Shown here: piece by piece, positions 28,297 to 35,809 of the stretch
How positions within the stretch are numbered: position 1 is the stretch's first letter
How the letters are laid out: each line of letters opens with the position of its first letter
NCBI GenBank assembly: GCA_002337215.1
Contig: DDFO01000008.1
Location: 82,366-118,174 of the forward strand
Length of the DNA: 35,809 nt
Direction of reading: 5' to 3'
From: Phycisphaerales bacterium UBA1926
GTDB taxonomy: Bacteria; Planctomycetota; Phycisphaerae; Phycisphaerales; UBA1924
Position numbers and translations under genes: made by a program
Notes under the pieces: model-generated
Told to the model about the DNA's origin: nothing
Seen by the model: only the letters and a program-made list of their open reading frames with translations
Databases searched by the model: none

Positions 28297-28893
28297 GTGG
28301 AACCGCTCATCATCGTGATCGTGCTCGTCGGGCTTCCATCGCTGCTGGTGATGATCTGGGCGTTCGCGATCTACAACCGCTTCGTGCGCCTCCGCAATCA
28401 CATCCGCGAGAGCTGGGCCGGCATCCGCGTCGAGCTCCAACGCCGGTACGACCTGATCCCCAACCTCGTTGAAACGGTCCGGGGCTACGCGGCCCACGAA
28501 CGGGAGACGCTCGGAGCGGTCGTCGAGCGGCGGAACAGAGCGCTCGCGAACGACAGTTCGCCAGTGAGCCAGTCGGCCGACGAGCGCGCGCTCGAGTCCT
28601 CGCTGACCCGCCTGCTGGCGATCGCCGAAGACTACCCCGAGCTCAAGGCGGACGGGCACTTCCGAGAGCTTCACGATGAACTCGTGAACACCGAGGACCG
28701 GCTCGCGGCCACGCGGCGGTTCTACAACGCGAATGTCCGCGACTACTCGAACCTGCGCGAGCAGTTCCCGACAAGCGTCATCGGGAGCATGGGCGGGTTC
28801 GGCCCGCAGTCATTCTTCGAGCTCAGCGACGAACGCGCCGCCCACCCGCCCGACGCCTCGTTCGATCGACCGGGATCGGATGACCGGGTTTGA
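28297..28893 (+). CDS. lemA: LemA family protein
   Basis: A 198-residue membrane protein with an N-terminal helix (LIIVIVLVGLPSLLVMIWAFAIYNRFV), then the classic LemA core: IRESWAGIRVELQRRYDLIPNLVETVRGYAAHE, ESSLTRLLAIAEDYPELKA, LVNTEDRLAATRRFYNANVRDYN-like ending. The long helices form a coiled bundle in known structures. The biological role of LemA is unsettled. The start is GTG at 28297 with GGAG (28285-28288) eight bases upstream. The residues after about 165 (FPTSVIGSMGGFGPQSFFEL) are typical of the family, and the short tail is not. Confidence 0.9.
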   Translation: MEPLIIVIVLVGLPSLLVMIWAFAIYNRFVRLRNHIRESWAGIRVELQRRYDLIPNLVETVRGYAAHERETLGAVVERRNRALANDSSPVSQSADERALESSLTRLLAIAEDYPELKADGHFRELHDELVNTEDRLAATRRFYNANVRDYSNLREQFPTSVIGSMGGFGPQSFFELSDERAAHPPDASFDRPGSDDRV

Positions 28894-28943
28894 CGACCGA
28901 TCCCGATTGGCCGAGTCCGGCCCACAGTCCAAAGCCGGTGACT

Positions 28944-30962
28944 TCAAACGGTCTGCCCCGACTTCTGCATCCGGGACCACCGCTTGATCGCGGGGTCTTT
29001 CGAGATCTTCGCCGACGCGTCGTCGTCGGCGCGGTACTTCTCGAGAATCGACGCGGCGACCAGACCCATGAACACCGGCTGCGGGTTCAGAGGCCGGCTC
29101 GTCAGCTCCGGGTGGAACTGCGCCCCGACGAAGTAGGGATGGCTGATCTCAGGGCGGTCCCCGTCCGGGCCCGAATCCGCGACCTGCGGCAGCTCGAGCA
29201 TCTGCATGATCGGGACATCGGGGTGACGCCCGCTGAAGATCATCCCCGCGGCCTCGAGCCGCTCGATCCACGCGGGCTCGACCTCGTAGCGGTGGCGGAA
29301 GCGTTCGTGGATGCTGGTCTTCCCGCCGTGCAGGAAGGACGCGAGCGATCCCGCGGTCACTTTCACGTCTTGGGCGCCGAGCCGCATCGTGCCGCCCAGC
29401 CCCTCGATCTCTTTCTGCTCGGGCAGCTCGCTGATGACGGCGCTCGCCGATTCGGGATCGAACTCGGTGCTCGTCGCGTCGGCGATCCCGAGCACGTTGC
29501 GCGCGAACTCGATGACCGCGACCTGGAAGCCCAGGCAGATGCCCAGGTAGGGCACCCGGTTCTCGCGGCAGTGCTTCACGCACGCGATCTTGCCCTCGAC
29601 ACCCCGCGAGCCGAACCCGCCGGGCACGATCACGCCGTCGAGCCCCGCGAGCCGGTCGGCGACGTTCGCGTCGGTCATGTCGGTCGTGTCGATCCACCGC
29701 TGCTGGATCTTGACGTTCAGGTGCGCGCCGCAGTGCTCGAGCGACTTATCGATCGACGCGTACGCGTCCCGCAGCTCGGCGTACTTGCCGGTGATGCCGA
29801 CCGTGATCTCCCGCTCGCGCGGGCCCGTCAGCTTGTCAACGAACCCGCCCCACGTCCGCCGGGCCTTGTCCTCGTGCACCGCGTCCACCCGGTCGTGCAG
29901 CCCGATCAGGCTCATGATCTCGCGATCGAGCCCCTCCTGACGCATGTCGTCGGGGATCGTGTAGATGCTCTCGCGGTCGTGCATGCTGAACACCCGACGC
30001 ATCGGCACGTTGCTGAACATCGCGATCTTCTCGAGCACGTTCGAGTCGACACGACGACCCGCGCGGCACGCCAGCACCTGCGGCTGCACGCCCGCCTCCA
30101 TCAACCGCTTGATGCCGAGCTGCGCCGCTTTGCTCTTCTGCTCGCCCAGCGTCTGCGGCTCGATGACATACGTCAGCGCCACGAAGCAGCACGACTCGGG
30201 GCCCTCCTCGAACGCCAACTCCCGCAGCGCCTCGATGTAGAAACCGTTCTCGTAATCGCCGACGGTGCCGCCCACCTCGACGAACACAACGTCCGCAGGG
30301 TTGGTCCCATCGCCCCGCAGCGCCAGTTCCCGCAGCTTGCGCTTCACCTCGCCCGTGACGTGCGGGATCATCTGCACGTCGCGCCCGAGATAGACCCCCT
30401 GCCGCTCGCGGTCGAGGATCTCGTGGTAGATCTGCCCGCTGGTCACGAAGTTGCGGCGCGTCAGGTTCTGGTCGAGCATCCGCTCGTAGGTGCCCAGGTC
30501 CATGTCGCATTCGGTGCCATCATCGAGGACGAACACCTCGCCGTGCCGGTAGGGATTCAGCGTGCCCGAGTCGAGATTGAGGTAGCCCTCCATCTTGATC
30601 GGCGCGACCGTCAGCCCCTTGTCTTTGAGCATCTTCGCGAGGCTCGAGGCGAAGATCCCCTTGCCCAGCCCGCTCATCACCGTCCCGACGACGAACACAT
30701 ACTTGTGAAACCCGGGGCGGTACCCATCGGGCATCGGGCTGTAAAACTCCGTGCTCGTCGATCGGCTATGACCCGCCCGCCCCAGCAGCGAGTCGCCCCC
30801 CGCCCCGGTCTCGTCCGACGGCGTGGGGGGATTGCCCCTCCGACCAGATCTGGAATCAGACCGATTCCCCGACTGATTCCCCGTCTGGTTCCCGGAGTGG
30901 GTCCCAGACCGGGTCAAAGGTTGCTGGCGAGACGATCGCGGCTCGATTTCCGAGTGGGGCAT
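28944..30962 (-). CDS. pyrG: CTP synthase
   Basis: Makes CTP from UTP, ATP and glutamine in the cytosol. The N-terminal synthetase domain shows VVGTVMSGLGKG (P-loop), HGEVFV, CDMDLGTYERM and EVGGTVGD. The C-terminal class I glutamine amidotransferase has the nucleophile C476 in YLGICLGFQVAV and the H617/E619 pair in QFHPEL. Two oddities: the segment after the P-loop reads KMEGYLNLDSGTLNP, where E. coli has KLDPYINVDPGTMSP, and there is an extension before FHKYVFVVG with Gly/Asn/Ser/Arg-rich repeats. The ATG at 30962 is used because it lies 37 bases after the kdsB stop in an operon; ATG 30734 would give a more usual 596-residue protein. CTP is the co-substrate of KdsB, the gene just upstream. 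Confidence 0.93.
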   Translation of the reverse strand: MPHSEIEPRSSRQQPLTRSGTHSGNQTGNQSGNRSDSRSGRRGNPPTPSDETGAGGDSLLGRAGHSRSTSTEFYSPMPDGYRPGFHKYVFVVGTVMSGLGKGIFASSLAKMLKDKGLTVAPIKMEGYLNLDSGTLNPYRHGEVFVLDDGTECDMDLGTYERMLDQNLTRRNFVTSGQIYHEILDRERQGVYLGRDVQMIPHVTGEVKRKLRELALRGDGTNPADVVFVEVGGTVGDYENGFYIEALRELAFEEGPESCCFVALTYVIEPQTLGEQKSKAAQLGIKRLMEAGVQPQVLACRAGRRVDSNVLEKIAMFSNVPMRRVFSMHDRESIYTIPDDMRQEGLDREIMSLIGLHDRVDAVHEDKARRTWGGFVDKLTGPREREITVGITGKYAELRDAYASIDKSLEHCGAHLNVKIQQRWIDTTDMTDANVADRLAGLDGVIVPGGFGSRGVEGKIACVKHCRENRVPYLGICLGFQVAVIEFARNVLGIADATSTEFDPESASAVISELPEQKEIEGLGGTMRLGAQDVKVTAGSLASFLHGGKTSIHERFRHRYEVEPAWIERLEAAGMIFSGRHPDVPIMQMLELPQVADSGPDGDRPEISHPYFVGAQFHPELTSRPLNPQPVFMGLVAASILEKYRADDDASAKISKDPAIKRWSRMQKSGQTV
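30858..30905. repeat. Four degenerate 12-bp tandem units in the pyrG N-terminal extension
   Basis: Four consecutive 12-base units, each ending TTCCC or GTCCC on the plus strand, encode repeated G-N-Q/R-S/T (GNQTGNQSGNRS) in the extension of CTP synthase. This is a low-complexity stretch of the kind that grows and shrinks by slippage. Confidence 0.6.
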
Positions 30963-30999
30963 GTCCGATCGTACCAAATCGGCGCGCCGATTGGCAGCC

Positions 31000-31752
31000 T
31001 CAACCCCGAGACGAGCCCCACCTTTTCACAAAAGCCGCGTATTCCTCCGGCGTATCGATCCCCACCGGCGCACTTTCCCGGACCGCCACCGCGATGCGAA
31101 GCCCGTGTTCCAGCCAACGCAACTGCTCCAATTGCTCGGCCTGCTCCAGCGGGGTCGGCTTCATCGACAGATACCCGAAAAGGCTGCCGAGGCTGTACGC
31201 ATACAGCCCGACATGCTTCAGCGGCGTGATCTCGATCGACTCATCCCGCCGGTACGGCGTCACGCCCCGCGTGAACAGAAGCCCCGGCGCGATCTTCTTC
31301 TTCCCAACAACACCCACGATCGCCTTGACGATGTTCGGATCCGCCGGGTCTTCGCCCTCGCCGAACGGCACCGCCACCGTCCCCACAGACGCCCCGCTCG
31401 CCAGCGCCAGAATCGCCGCATCGATCAGCCCCGGGTCCACCTCAGGCTCATCGCCCTGGACGTTCACGACGATCGCAGACTCGTCCAGACCCAGGAGTTC
31501 CCCGGCCTCCGACAGCCGGCTCGTGCCGTTCGGGTGATTCCCCGTCATCACCGCCCCGAACCCCGCCTCGACCACCGCGTCCGCGATCTCGTCGGCGTCC
31601 GTCGCCACGACGACCTGGTCGATCGACTCGGCCTGCGCCGCCTGCTGACACACGTGGACCACCATCGGCGTCCCGGTCTCGGCCGCGAGGGCCTTGCCGG
31701 GGAATCGCGTCGAGCCCATGCGGGCCGGGATGATCGCCGTCGCTTTGCTCAT
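31000..31752 (-). CDS. kdsB: 3-deoxy-manno-octulosonate cytidylyltransferase (CMP-KDO synthetase)
   Basis: Activates KDO with CTP to CMP-KDO for the inner core of lipopolysaccharide; cytosolic. The 250-residue protein shows the nucleotidyltransferase signature IIPARMGSTRFPGKALA at residues 7-23, VATDADEI, the metal-binding VNVQGDEP, and RVTPYRRD-like TPYRRDESIEITPLKHVGLYAY. GGAGGT six bases before ATG 31752 is a strong ribosome site. It lies 34 bases after the TPR gene and 37 before pyrG, in one minus-strand run. Its presence argues for an LPS- or KDO-bearing outer membrane. Confidence 0.94.
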   Translation of the reverse strand: MSKATAIIPARMGSTRFPGKALAAETGTPMVVHVCQQAAQAESIDQVVVATDADEIADAVVEAGFGAVMTGNHPNGTSRLSEAGELLGLDESAIVVNVQGDEPEVDPGLIDAAILALASGASVGTVAVPFGEGEDPADPNIVKAIVGVVGKKKIAPGLLFTRGVTPYRRDESIEITPLKHVGLYAYSLGSLFGYLSMKPTPLEQAEQLEQLRWLEHGLRIAVAVRESAPVGIDTPEEYAAFVKRWGSSRG

Positions 31753-31786
31753 CAGAGGACCTCCTGCAGAGAACCCGCGGCCCGCG

Positions 31787-33280
31787 TCAGGCCCGCAGTT
31801 CCTTGATCAGGTCCTTGATCGCCTGCCGCCGCTCCACAATGTCCCTGTAATCGAAACGCTTCATCGCGATCTGTGACGCGATCCGGTCGGCCTCTTCCGC
31901 CGCACCGATATCCCGATCGCCGTCCGCCTTCTCCTGCAGCGCCGTCAGCAGGCCGTACCGGAGTTCCATCGCGATCTCGCTCCCCTCGTCGCCCACGCCA
32001 TCCAGCGCCGCCCGATAGGTGTCGATCGCCTCGGCCGCCCAGCCGATCGCGTGGAACGCCTCGGCCTTGTACCGCAGCACGGCCTTGCGGTGCTGGGGGT
32101 CTTCCTCGGCCTTCTGGAACAGCCCGATCGCCTCGTTGTGCTCGCCCTTCTCGTGGAGGATCTTGCCGAGCTCGAACTTGATCCCCATGTTCGTCGGGTA
32201 GTTTTCGACCTGGAGCTTCAACTCCTCGACCTGCTTGTCCTGCATCGCCTTGATGGCGTCCGCGAGCTTCGAGGCGATCTTCTCATCGTCCGGCTTCGCC
32301 GCCGCCTGCGCCTTGAGTGTCCGGATCATCCGCCGGTCGATGCGCAGCTGCACCTCGCCCTGCCGCTGCCGCATGCGGAACTGACCCGTCTCCTCAAAAG
32401 CCTTCTTGAACAGCAGCAATGCCTTGAGCTCGTCCTGCGGCTTGCCCCGATCGAGCAGCGCCCGCGCGTAGGCCTCGACCGTCGGCTGATCGTCCGGACG
32501 CTCCTCGTATTCCTTCTTCTTCACCGCCACCAGACGGTCTTTCACGTCGCCCGTCTTGACGATCGCGTCCTCCGCCTCGAGGTCCTGCTGCTTCCCCGCG
32601 TCGCGGATGCTCTGACGGAAGCCCCCCTCCTGGCCCTTCGTCTCCTCGAACTTGCCCCGCTTGATCGCCGATGACGCGAGCATCTCTTTGACACGCGCCG
32701 CGAGATTCCCGTCCGACGGATCGAGGTTCATCGCCGTCTGACCGGCCTCAACCGCGAGGTCGAACGCATCGGCCTGGTCGAAGATGTCCAGCAGCTTGAC
32801 CCACACGTCCTTTTTCGGCTTCTCTTCCTGCCGCGCGAACTGCATCGCCCGCTGACCAAGAATCGTCGTGATCTCCGTCAGCCCGAGCCCCGCCGACGCT
32901 TCCGCCGCCTTGAGCGTCGCCGACCCGCTCGTGGGCTTGAGCCCCCAGTTGAGCAGCGCTTGCTGATACTTGAGAATCTGCCCCTGCCCGCTCAGGCCCT
33001 TGCCGATCTCCTTGCCGTTCGCCTTCTTGCCCTCTTCGTTGGCGTACGCCTGGATCGAATTGAAGAACCCCTGGAAGCCCTCGATGCTCGACGGGTCCTG
33101 CGCGAGCCCGTTGAGCCAGAGCTGGGCGGCGTACGGATAGTTCAGCGTGTCGTGCGTTGTCTTCGCCCGATCGAAGAACACCCGCGCCTTCTCGGGGCTG
33201 AAACCACCGTTCCCGGGGGTTCCATCGCCACCGTCGCCGTTGCCCGCGTCGTCGCCTTTTTTCTTTCCGAATAGCGCCAA
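31787..33280 (-). CDS. Tetratricopeptide-repeat protein, cytoplasmic
   Basis: A 497-residue helical protein with no signal peptide. Repeats of TPR type run through it: PYAAQLWLNGLAQDPSSIEG, AFDLAVEAGQTAMNLDPSDGN, GIKFELGKILHEKGEHNEAIGLFQKAEEDP, VLRYKAEAFHAIGWAAEAIDTYRAAL. The middle is rich in Lys/Glu/Gln and may be coiled coil. TPR proteins are adaptors; the partner is unknown. I prefer the TTG at 33280 (reading MALFGKKKGDDAG) because GGGAG lies about nine bases upstream and this N-terminus is tidy; GTG at 33310 is the in-frame alternative. First gene of the run with kdsB and pyrG. Confidence 0.75.
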   Translation of the reverse strand: MALFGKKKGDDAGNGDGGDGTPGNGGFSPEKARVFFDRAKTTHDTLNYPYAAQLWLNGLAQDPSSIEGFQGFFNSIQAYANEEGKKANGKEIGKGLSGQGQILKYQQALLNWGLKPTSGSATLKAAEASAGLGLTEITTILGQRAMQFARQEEKPKKDVWVKLLDIFDQADAFDLAVEAGQTAMNLDPSDGNLAARVKEMLASSAIKRGKFEETKGQEGGFRQSIRDAGKQQDLEAEDAIVKTGDVKDRLVAVKKKEYEERPDDQPTVEAYARALLDRGKPQDELKALLLFKKAFEETGQFRMRQRQGEVQLRIDRRMIRTLKAQAAAKPDDEKIASKLADAIKAMQDKQVEELKLQVENYPTNMGIKFELGKILHEKGEHNEAIGLFQKAEEDPQHRKAVLRYKAEAFHAIGWAAEAIDTYRAALDGVGDEGSEIAMELRYGLLTALQEKADGDRDIGAAEEADRIASQIAMKRFDYRDIVERRQAIKDLIKELRA

Positions 33281-33583
33281 AGCCCAACACTCCCATCGGG
33301 CGCAGGGCACCCGTCTTCATTCTTCCGCCGCCCGGCGAGGCCGAGCACCCAACCCCCAACAACTCGCCCCGCCCTTGCGTCCCCCCACCAAGCCCGGTCT
33401 GGGCTCGGCAACGGGAGACCATCAGTTTAGCGCGAGCGACCCGCTGAGAGGCACCCGCGGCGAATCCGCACCCGATCCAGCTTCCATGCCGATCCCGGCC
33501 CCAACCCCAATACCAGTCCCGGCCCGCGATCTGACCCGACGGCACGCCAACCAATCCCGACGCCCTGTTCTAGGATGCTGTGT
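33281..33583. other. Divergent intergenic region between the TPR gene and def
   Basis: About 300 bases that must hold the start signals for both directions. It is C-rich on the plus strand, with short runs of CCCCAA/CCCGGCCC, and shows no clear -35/-10 pair. The only usable element found is the def ribosome site at its right end. Confidence 0.4.
33572..33575 (+). promoter_or_regulatory. Shine-Dalgarno site that fixes the def start
   Basis: AGGA lies eight bases before ATG 33584, which supports that start. The earlier ATG at 33575 would overlap the same AGGA. Confidence 0.5.
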
Positions 33584-34192
33584 ATGCCCCACAAGCCCGA
33601 TACACCAAACCCGCCCCCGGCGGACGTCGACCCCGCGATGCTCACGATCGTCCACTATCCCGCCGATGTGCTCCGCAGGAAAGCCGCGAACATCGACGCC
33701 GACCCCGCCGCGATCGCACCCATCGTCGCCGCCGGTGAAAAAATGATCCAGCTCATGCGCGACGCGCCCGGCATCGGCCTCGCAGCCCCGCAGGTGGGCC
33801 TCTCATGGCGACTATTCGTGGCCGACGTGCCCGCCGACGACGAGCGCAACCTCGACACCGACTCGGCCATCCAAACCGCCACCGATGGACCAGAGATCTA
33901 CATCAACCCCGTTCTCTCAAGGCCCCAGGGCGACCGCGAGTTCATGGAAGAAGGCTGCCTCAGCCTCCCCGGTGTCTTCGGCGACGTCGCGCGCCCACCC
34001 ACCATCACCATGGCCTATACCGACCGGAACGGCGATCGGATCACCCGAAAAGCAACCGGATTGCTCGCCCGCTGCTGGCAGCACGAGGCCGACCACCTCG
34101 ACGGCGTCCTCATCCTCGACCGGATGACCAAACCCGACCGTCTCCGCATCCGCACCAAACTCGAGAAACTCGAAAACGCCGCGATCAAGTAG
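33584..34192 (+). CDS. def: Peptide deformylase
   Basis: Metallo-hydrolase that removes the formyl group from the N-terminal methionine of new proteins. All three motifs are present: GIGLAAPQVG, EEGCLSLPG with metal ligand C125, and QHEADHLDG with ligands H167 and H171 and catalytic E168. At 202 residues it is longer than E. coli Def (169) because of a Pro-rich N-terminus (PHKPDTPNPPPADVD) and an insertion with DERNLDTDSAIQTATDG. It is followed by fmt after 27 bases; the pair handles both ends of the formyl-Met cycle. Confidence 0.95.
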   Translation: MPHKPDTPNPPPADVDPAMLTIVHYPADVLRRKAANIDADPAAIAPIVAAGEKMIQLMRDAPGIGLAAPQVGLSWRLFVADVPADDERNLDTDSAIQTATDGPEIYINPVLSRPQGDREFMEEGCLSLPGVFGDVARPPTITMAYTDRNGDRITRKATGLLARCWQHEADHLDGVLILDRMTKPDRLRIRTKLEKLENAAIK

Positions 34193-34219
34193 CGTCGCCG
34201 AGAACAGAGGCCCCGCCCC

Positions 34220-35170
34220 GTGAACATCATCTACTTCGGATCCGGCGCGTTCGGCCTCCCCACGCTCACCGCGCTGGCGCAGCAGCACACCATCACCGCC
34301 GTCGTCACCCAGCCCGACCGCAAGGCGGGACGGGGCAAGTCGCTCACCCCCACCCCCATCGCCGCGTGGGCCGCCGAGCACCTGCCCGACACCCCGATCT
34401 ACAAGCCCGAGAACGTCAACGAACCCCAGGTCAGGGACCAGATCCGCGCGCACAACGCGGGCGACCCGGACCTCGCCTGGGTCATCATCGCGTTCGGCCA
34501 GAAACTCAGCCCCGAACTGCTGGCCGACCGCTTCTCGATGAACCTCCACGCCTCGATCCTCCCCCGCTGGCGCGGCGCCGCCCCCATCAACGCCGCCATC
34601 GTCGCGGGTGACGCCGAGACCGGGAACTCCGTCATCACCCTCGCCGACCGCATGGACGCCGGGCTGATCCTCGGCCAATCCCGCAGACCCATCGAACCAA
34701 CCCAGACCAAGGCGGACCTCGAGGAACTCCTCGCCGCCGACGGCCCCGATCTCGTCCTGGACGTCCTCGCCAGGCACGAGTCCCGCACCCTCGAGCCAAG
34801 CAAACAGAACGAATCGCTGGTCACGCTCGCCCCCAAGATGTCCAAGTCAGATGGTCGGATCGACTTCCGCGACGACGCAGACATCTGCCGGTGCAAGGTC
34901 AACGGCTACAGCCCCTGGCCCTCCGTCACGGTGTGCTACAACGACCAGCCCCTGAAGATCCTCCGCGCCGATTCCCAACAACGAGACGGGGCCGACCCGC
35001 CTGGCACGATCATCGATGAAAAGTCGGGCCTCATCGCCTGCGCCCCGGGGACAGCCCTCCGCGCGATCGAGGTGCAGCCCCCCGGCAAGAAGCCGATGCC
35101 CTGGGCCGACTTCGCCCGAGGCAGGTCGGTGCAGAAAGGCGATACGCTGACCCAGCCTCCCGCGACCTGA
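34220..35170 (+). CDS. fmt: Methionyl-tRNA formyltransferase
   Basis: Transfers a formyl group from 10-formyltetrahydrofolate to Met-tRNA of the initiator. The N-terminal Rossmann-type domain has IIYFGSGAFG, TQPDRKAGRGKSL and the catalytic triad N108-H110 (MNLHASILPRWRGAAPI) and D146 (DRMDAGLIL). The C-terminal domain (CRCKVNGYSPWPSV) contacts tRNA. The 316-residue length is normal. GTG start at 34220. It acts on the product of the initiator tRNA gene found at 20493-20566 in this window. Confidence 0.95.
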   Translation: MNIIYFGSGAFGLPTLTALAQQHTITAVVTQPDRKAGRGKSLTPTPIAAWAAEHLPDTPIYKPENVNEPQVRDQIRAHNAGDPDLAWVIIAFGQKLSPELLADRFSMNLHASILPRWRGAAPINAAIVAGDAETGNSVITLADRMDAGLILGQSRRPIEPTQTKADLEELLAADGPDLVLDVLARHESRTLEPSKQNESLVTLAPKMSKSDGRIDFRDDADICRCKVNGYSPWPSVTVCYNDQPLKILRADSQQRDGADPPGTIIDEKSGLIACAPGTALRAIEVQPPGKKPMPWADFARGRSVQKGDTLTQPPAT

Positions 35171-35184
35171 TCGCATCAAACACC

Positions 35185-35757
35185 ATGCCCAAACGCCGCA
35201 GCACCATCCCGTTCCCCCAGAATCTCTGGGAGATGCTGCGCCCCAAGCCGAGCCGAAATCCGACCCGGAAGCGCAGGCCGAAACCCGCCCCGAAGCGATC
35301 CGCCGCGGGCGCACAGTCCCGGCCCAGAACCGCCCCCGCGCCGGGCTCGATGGCCGCCCGCTACGCCGAGCTCGAACGCCGCATGCTCAAGCACTACGGC
35401 GTCCGCGTCCGAAAGTGGCGCACGAGCATGTCGGGCGTCGCCTGGCAGGTGACCTACCAGGACGGAACCGTTGCCCGCCTCCTCGAATCACCCAAACCGA
35501 AGGGTCCCATGTCGTGCGCGATCTTCCTGCACGAGATCGGCCACCACGCGATCGGGTTCAAGACCTACAAGCCCCGCTGCCTCGAGGAATACCACGCCTG
35601 GAAGTTCGCGATCGACACAATGGAGGCCGAAGGGCTGAACGTGACCGACCGCGTCCATGCGCGCATGCGCGACTCGCTCCGCTACGCCGTCGCGAAGGCC
35701 GCCCGCCGGGGACTCAAACAGATCCCCCCCGAGCTGCTGCCATTCCTCGATGATTGA
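35185..35757 (+). CDS. HExxH-containing protein with basic Pro-rich N-terminus, function unknown
   Basis: A 190-residue protein I cannot assign to a named family. Residues about 20-55 are very basic and Pro/Ala-rich (RPKPSRNPTRKRRPKPAPKR), as in DNA- or RNA-binding tails. The C-terminal domain has FLHEIGHHAIG, where H116-E117 and H120 make a zincin-type HExxH site. A glutamate in CLEEYHAWKFA (E134 or E135), about 15 residues later, is a possible third ligand. No signal peptide is present, so it should be cytoplasmic. It starts 14 bases after fmt and is probably co-transcribed with def and fmt. A small metalloprotease is possible but not shown. Confidence 0.7.
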   Translation: MPKRRSTIPFPQNLWEMLRPKPSRNPTRKRRPKPAPKRSAAGAQSRPRTAPAPGSMAARYAELERRMLKHYGVRVRKWRTSMSGVAWQVTYQDGTVARLLESPKPKGPMSCAIFLHEIGHHAIGFKTYKPRCLEEYHAWKFAIDTMEAEGLNVTDRVHARMRDSLRYAVAKAARRGLKQIPPELLPFLDD

Positions 35758-35760
35758 GCC

Positions 35761-35809
35761 TCACTTCGCCCGCTCGAGCGGCAGCGGGTCCTCGCTCCGC
35801 CCCTCGGCC
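35761..35809 (-). CDS. Possible C-terminus of a minus-strand gene, cut by the window edge
   Basis: The minus strand reads AEGRSEDPLPLERAK and then TGA at 35761-35763, with the frame open to the right edge. The reading is too short to identify. It is convergent with the preceding gene (stop at 35757). Confidence 0.4.
   Translation of the reverse strand, partial: AEGRSEDPLPLERAK

Noticed and set aside
27466..28674. Upstream extension of the BNR-propeller frame on the minus strand (about 400 codons)
   Set aside because: It is antisense to the DUF3137-like gene and lemA, and a signal peptide plus ribosome site place the true start at 27465.
28890..31229. 779-codon open frame on the plus strand across pyrG and part of kdsB
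   Set aside because: It runs antisense to two clear housekeeping genes and has shadow-like composition.

Overview
The window is high-GC DNA from a bacterium that most resembles a member of the Phycisphaerae (Planctomycetota). Three clues support this. Two secreted proteins share a Cys-bounded C-terminal tail built on 'PFGV-DL-D---F' motifs, the 'GC-type dockerin' typical of that class. One protein ends in a PEP-CTERM-like tail (VPAPSAFALLGLGG then an Arg cluster). Several conserved hypothetical families are also planctomycete-like. This is an inference from sequence flavour; no 16S rRNA gene is present. The DNA looks like ordinary chromosome: dense genes, few gaps, no insertion sequence, phage, CRISPR array or plasmid function.

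Layout. 1-2.7 kb: a GH3 beta-glycosidase with a discoidin (F5/8 type C) domain; its frame is open to the left edge. 2.7-6.7 kb (minus): a class II photolyase fused to a renalase-like flavin oxidoreductase, and upstream of it a second flavin amine-oxidase-like enzyme. 6.9-9.3 kb: a secreted FG-GAP propeller protein with a dockerin-like tail, convergent with and overlapping (9.3-11.5 kb, minus) a secreted transglutaminase-like plus alpha/beta-hydrolase fusion. 11.8-13.6 kb: GTP-dependent PEP carboxykinase with a clear intrinsic terminator. 13.8-16.5 kb (minus): a P2-type cation ATPase. 16.8-18.0 kb (minus): a conserved protein of unknown function with a helix-turn-helix-like N-terminus. 18.2-20.3 kb: two secreted proteins, one PEP-CTERM-like and one HAF-repeat-like with a dockerin-like tail. 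20.5 kb: initiator tRNA-Met (minus).

20.7-24.2 kb (minus) is a catabolic operon: deoC, a full-length aldehyde dehydrogenase, and a truncated aldehyde dehydrogenase-like protein coupled by an ATGA overlap. It probably converts deoxyribose-5-phosphate to glyceraldehyde-3-phosphate plus acetaldehyde and then oxidises the aldehyde. A long imperfect palindrome separates deoC from the dehydrogenase. 24.3-27.5 kb (minus) is a 1063-residue secreted BNR/sortilin-type propeller protein. 27.6-28.9 kb holds a membrane protein and lemA, translated as a pair. 28.9-33.3 kb (minus) is a compact run: TPR protein, kdsB (KDO activation, so an LPS-type outer membrane is likely), then pyrG (CTP synthase, which supplies the CTP used by KdsB). 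33.6-35.8 kb (plus) is def, fmt and an HExxH protein; def and fmt act on the two ends of the N-formylmethionine cycle, whose initiator tRNA is also in this window. The last 49 bases may hold the C-terminus of a minus-strand gene.

No multi-gene defence or otherwise clearly novel system was found. The most interesting items are the photolyase-oxidoreductase fusion, the truncated coupled dehydrogenase homologue, the transglutaminase-hydrolase fusion, the P-type ATPase lacking a key M6 carboxylate, the dockerin-like tails with no visible cohesin, and the 81-bp palindrome.
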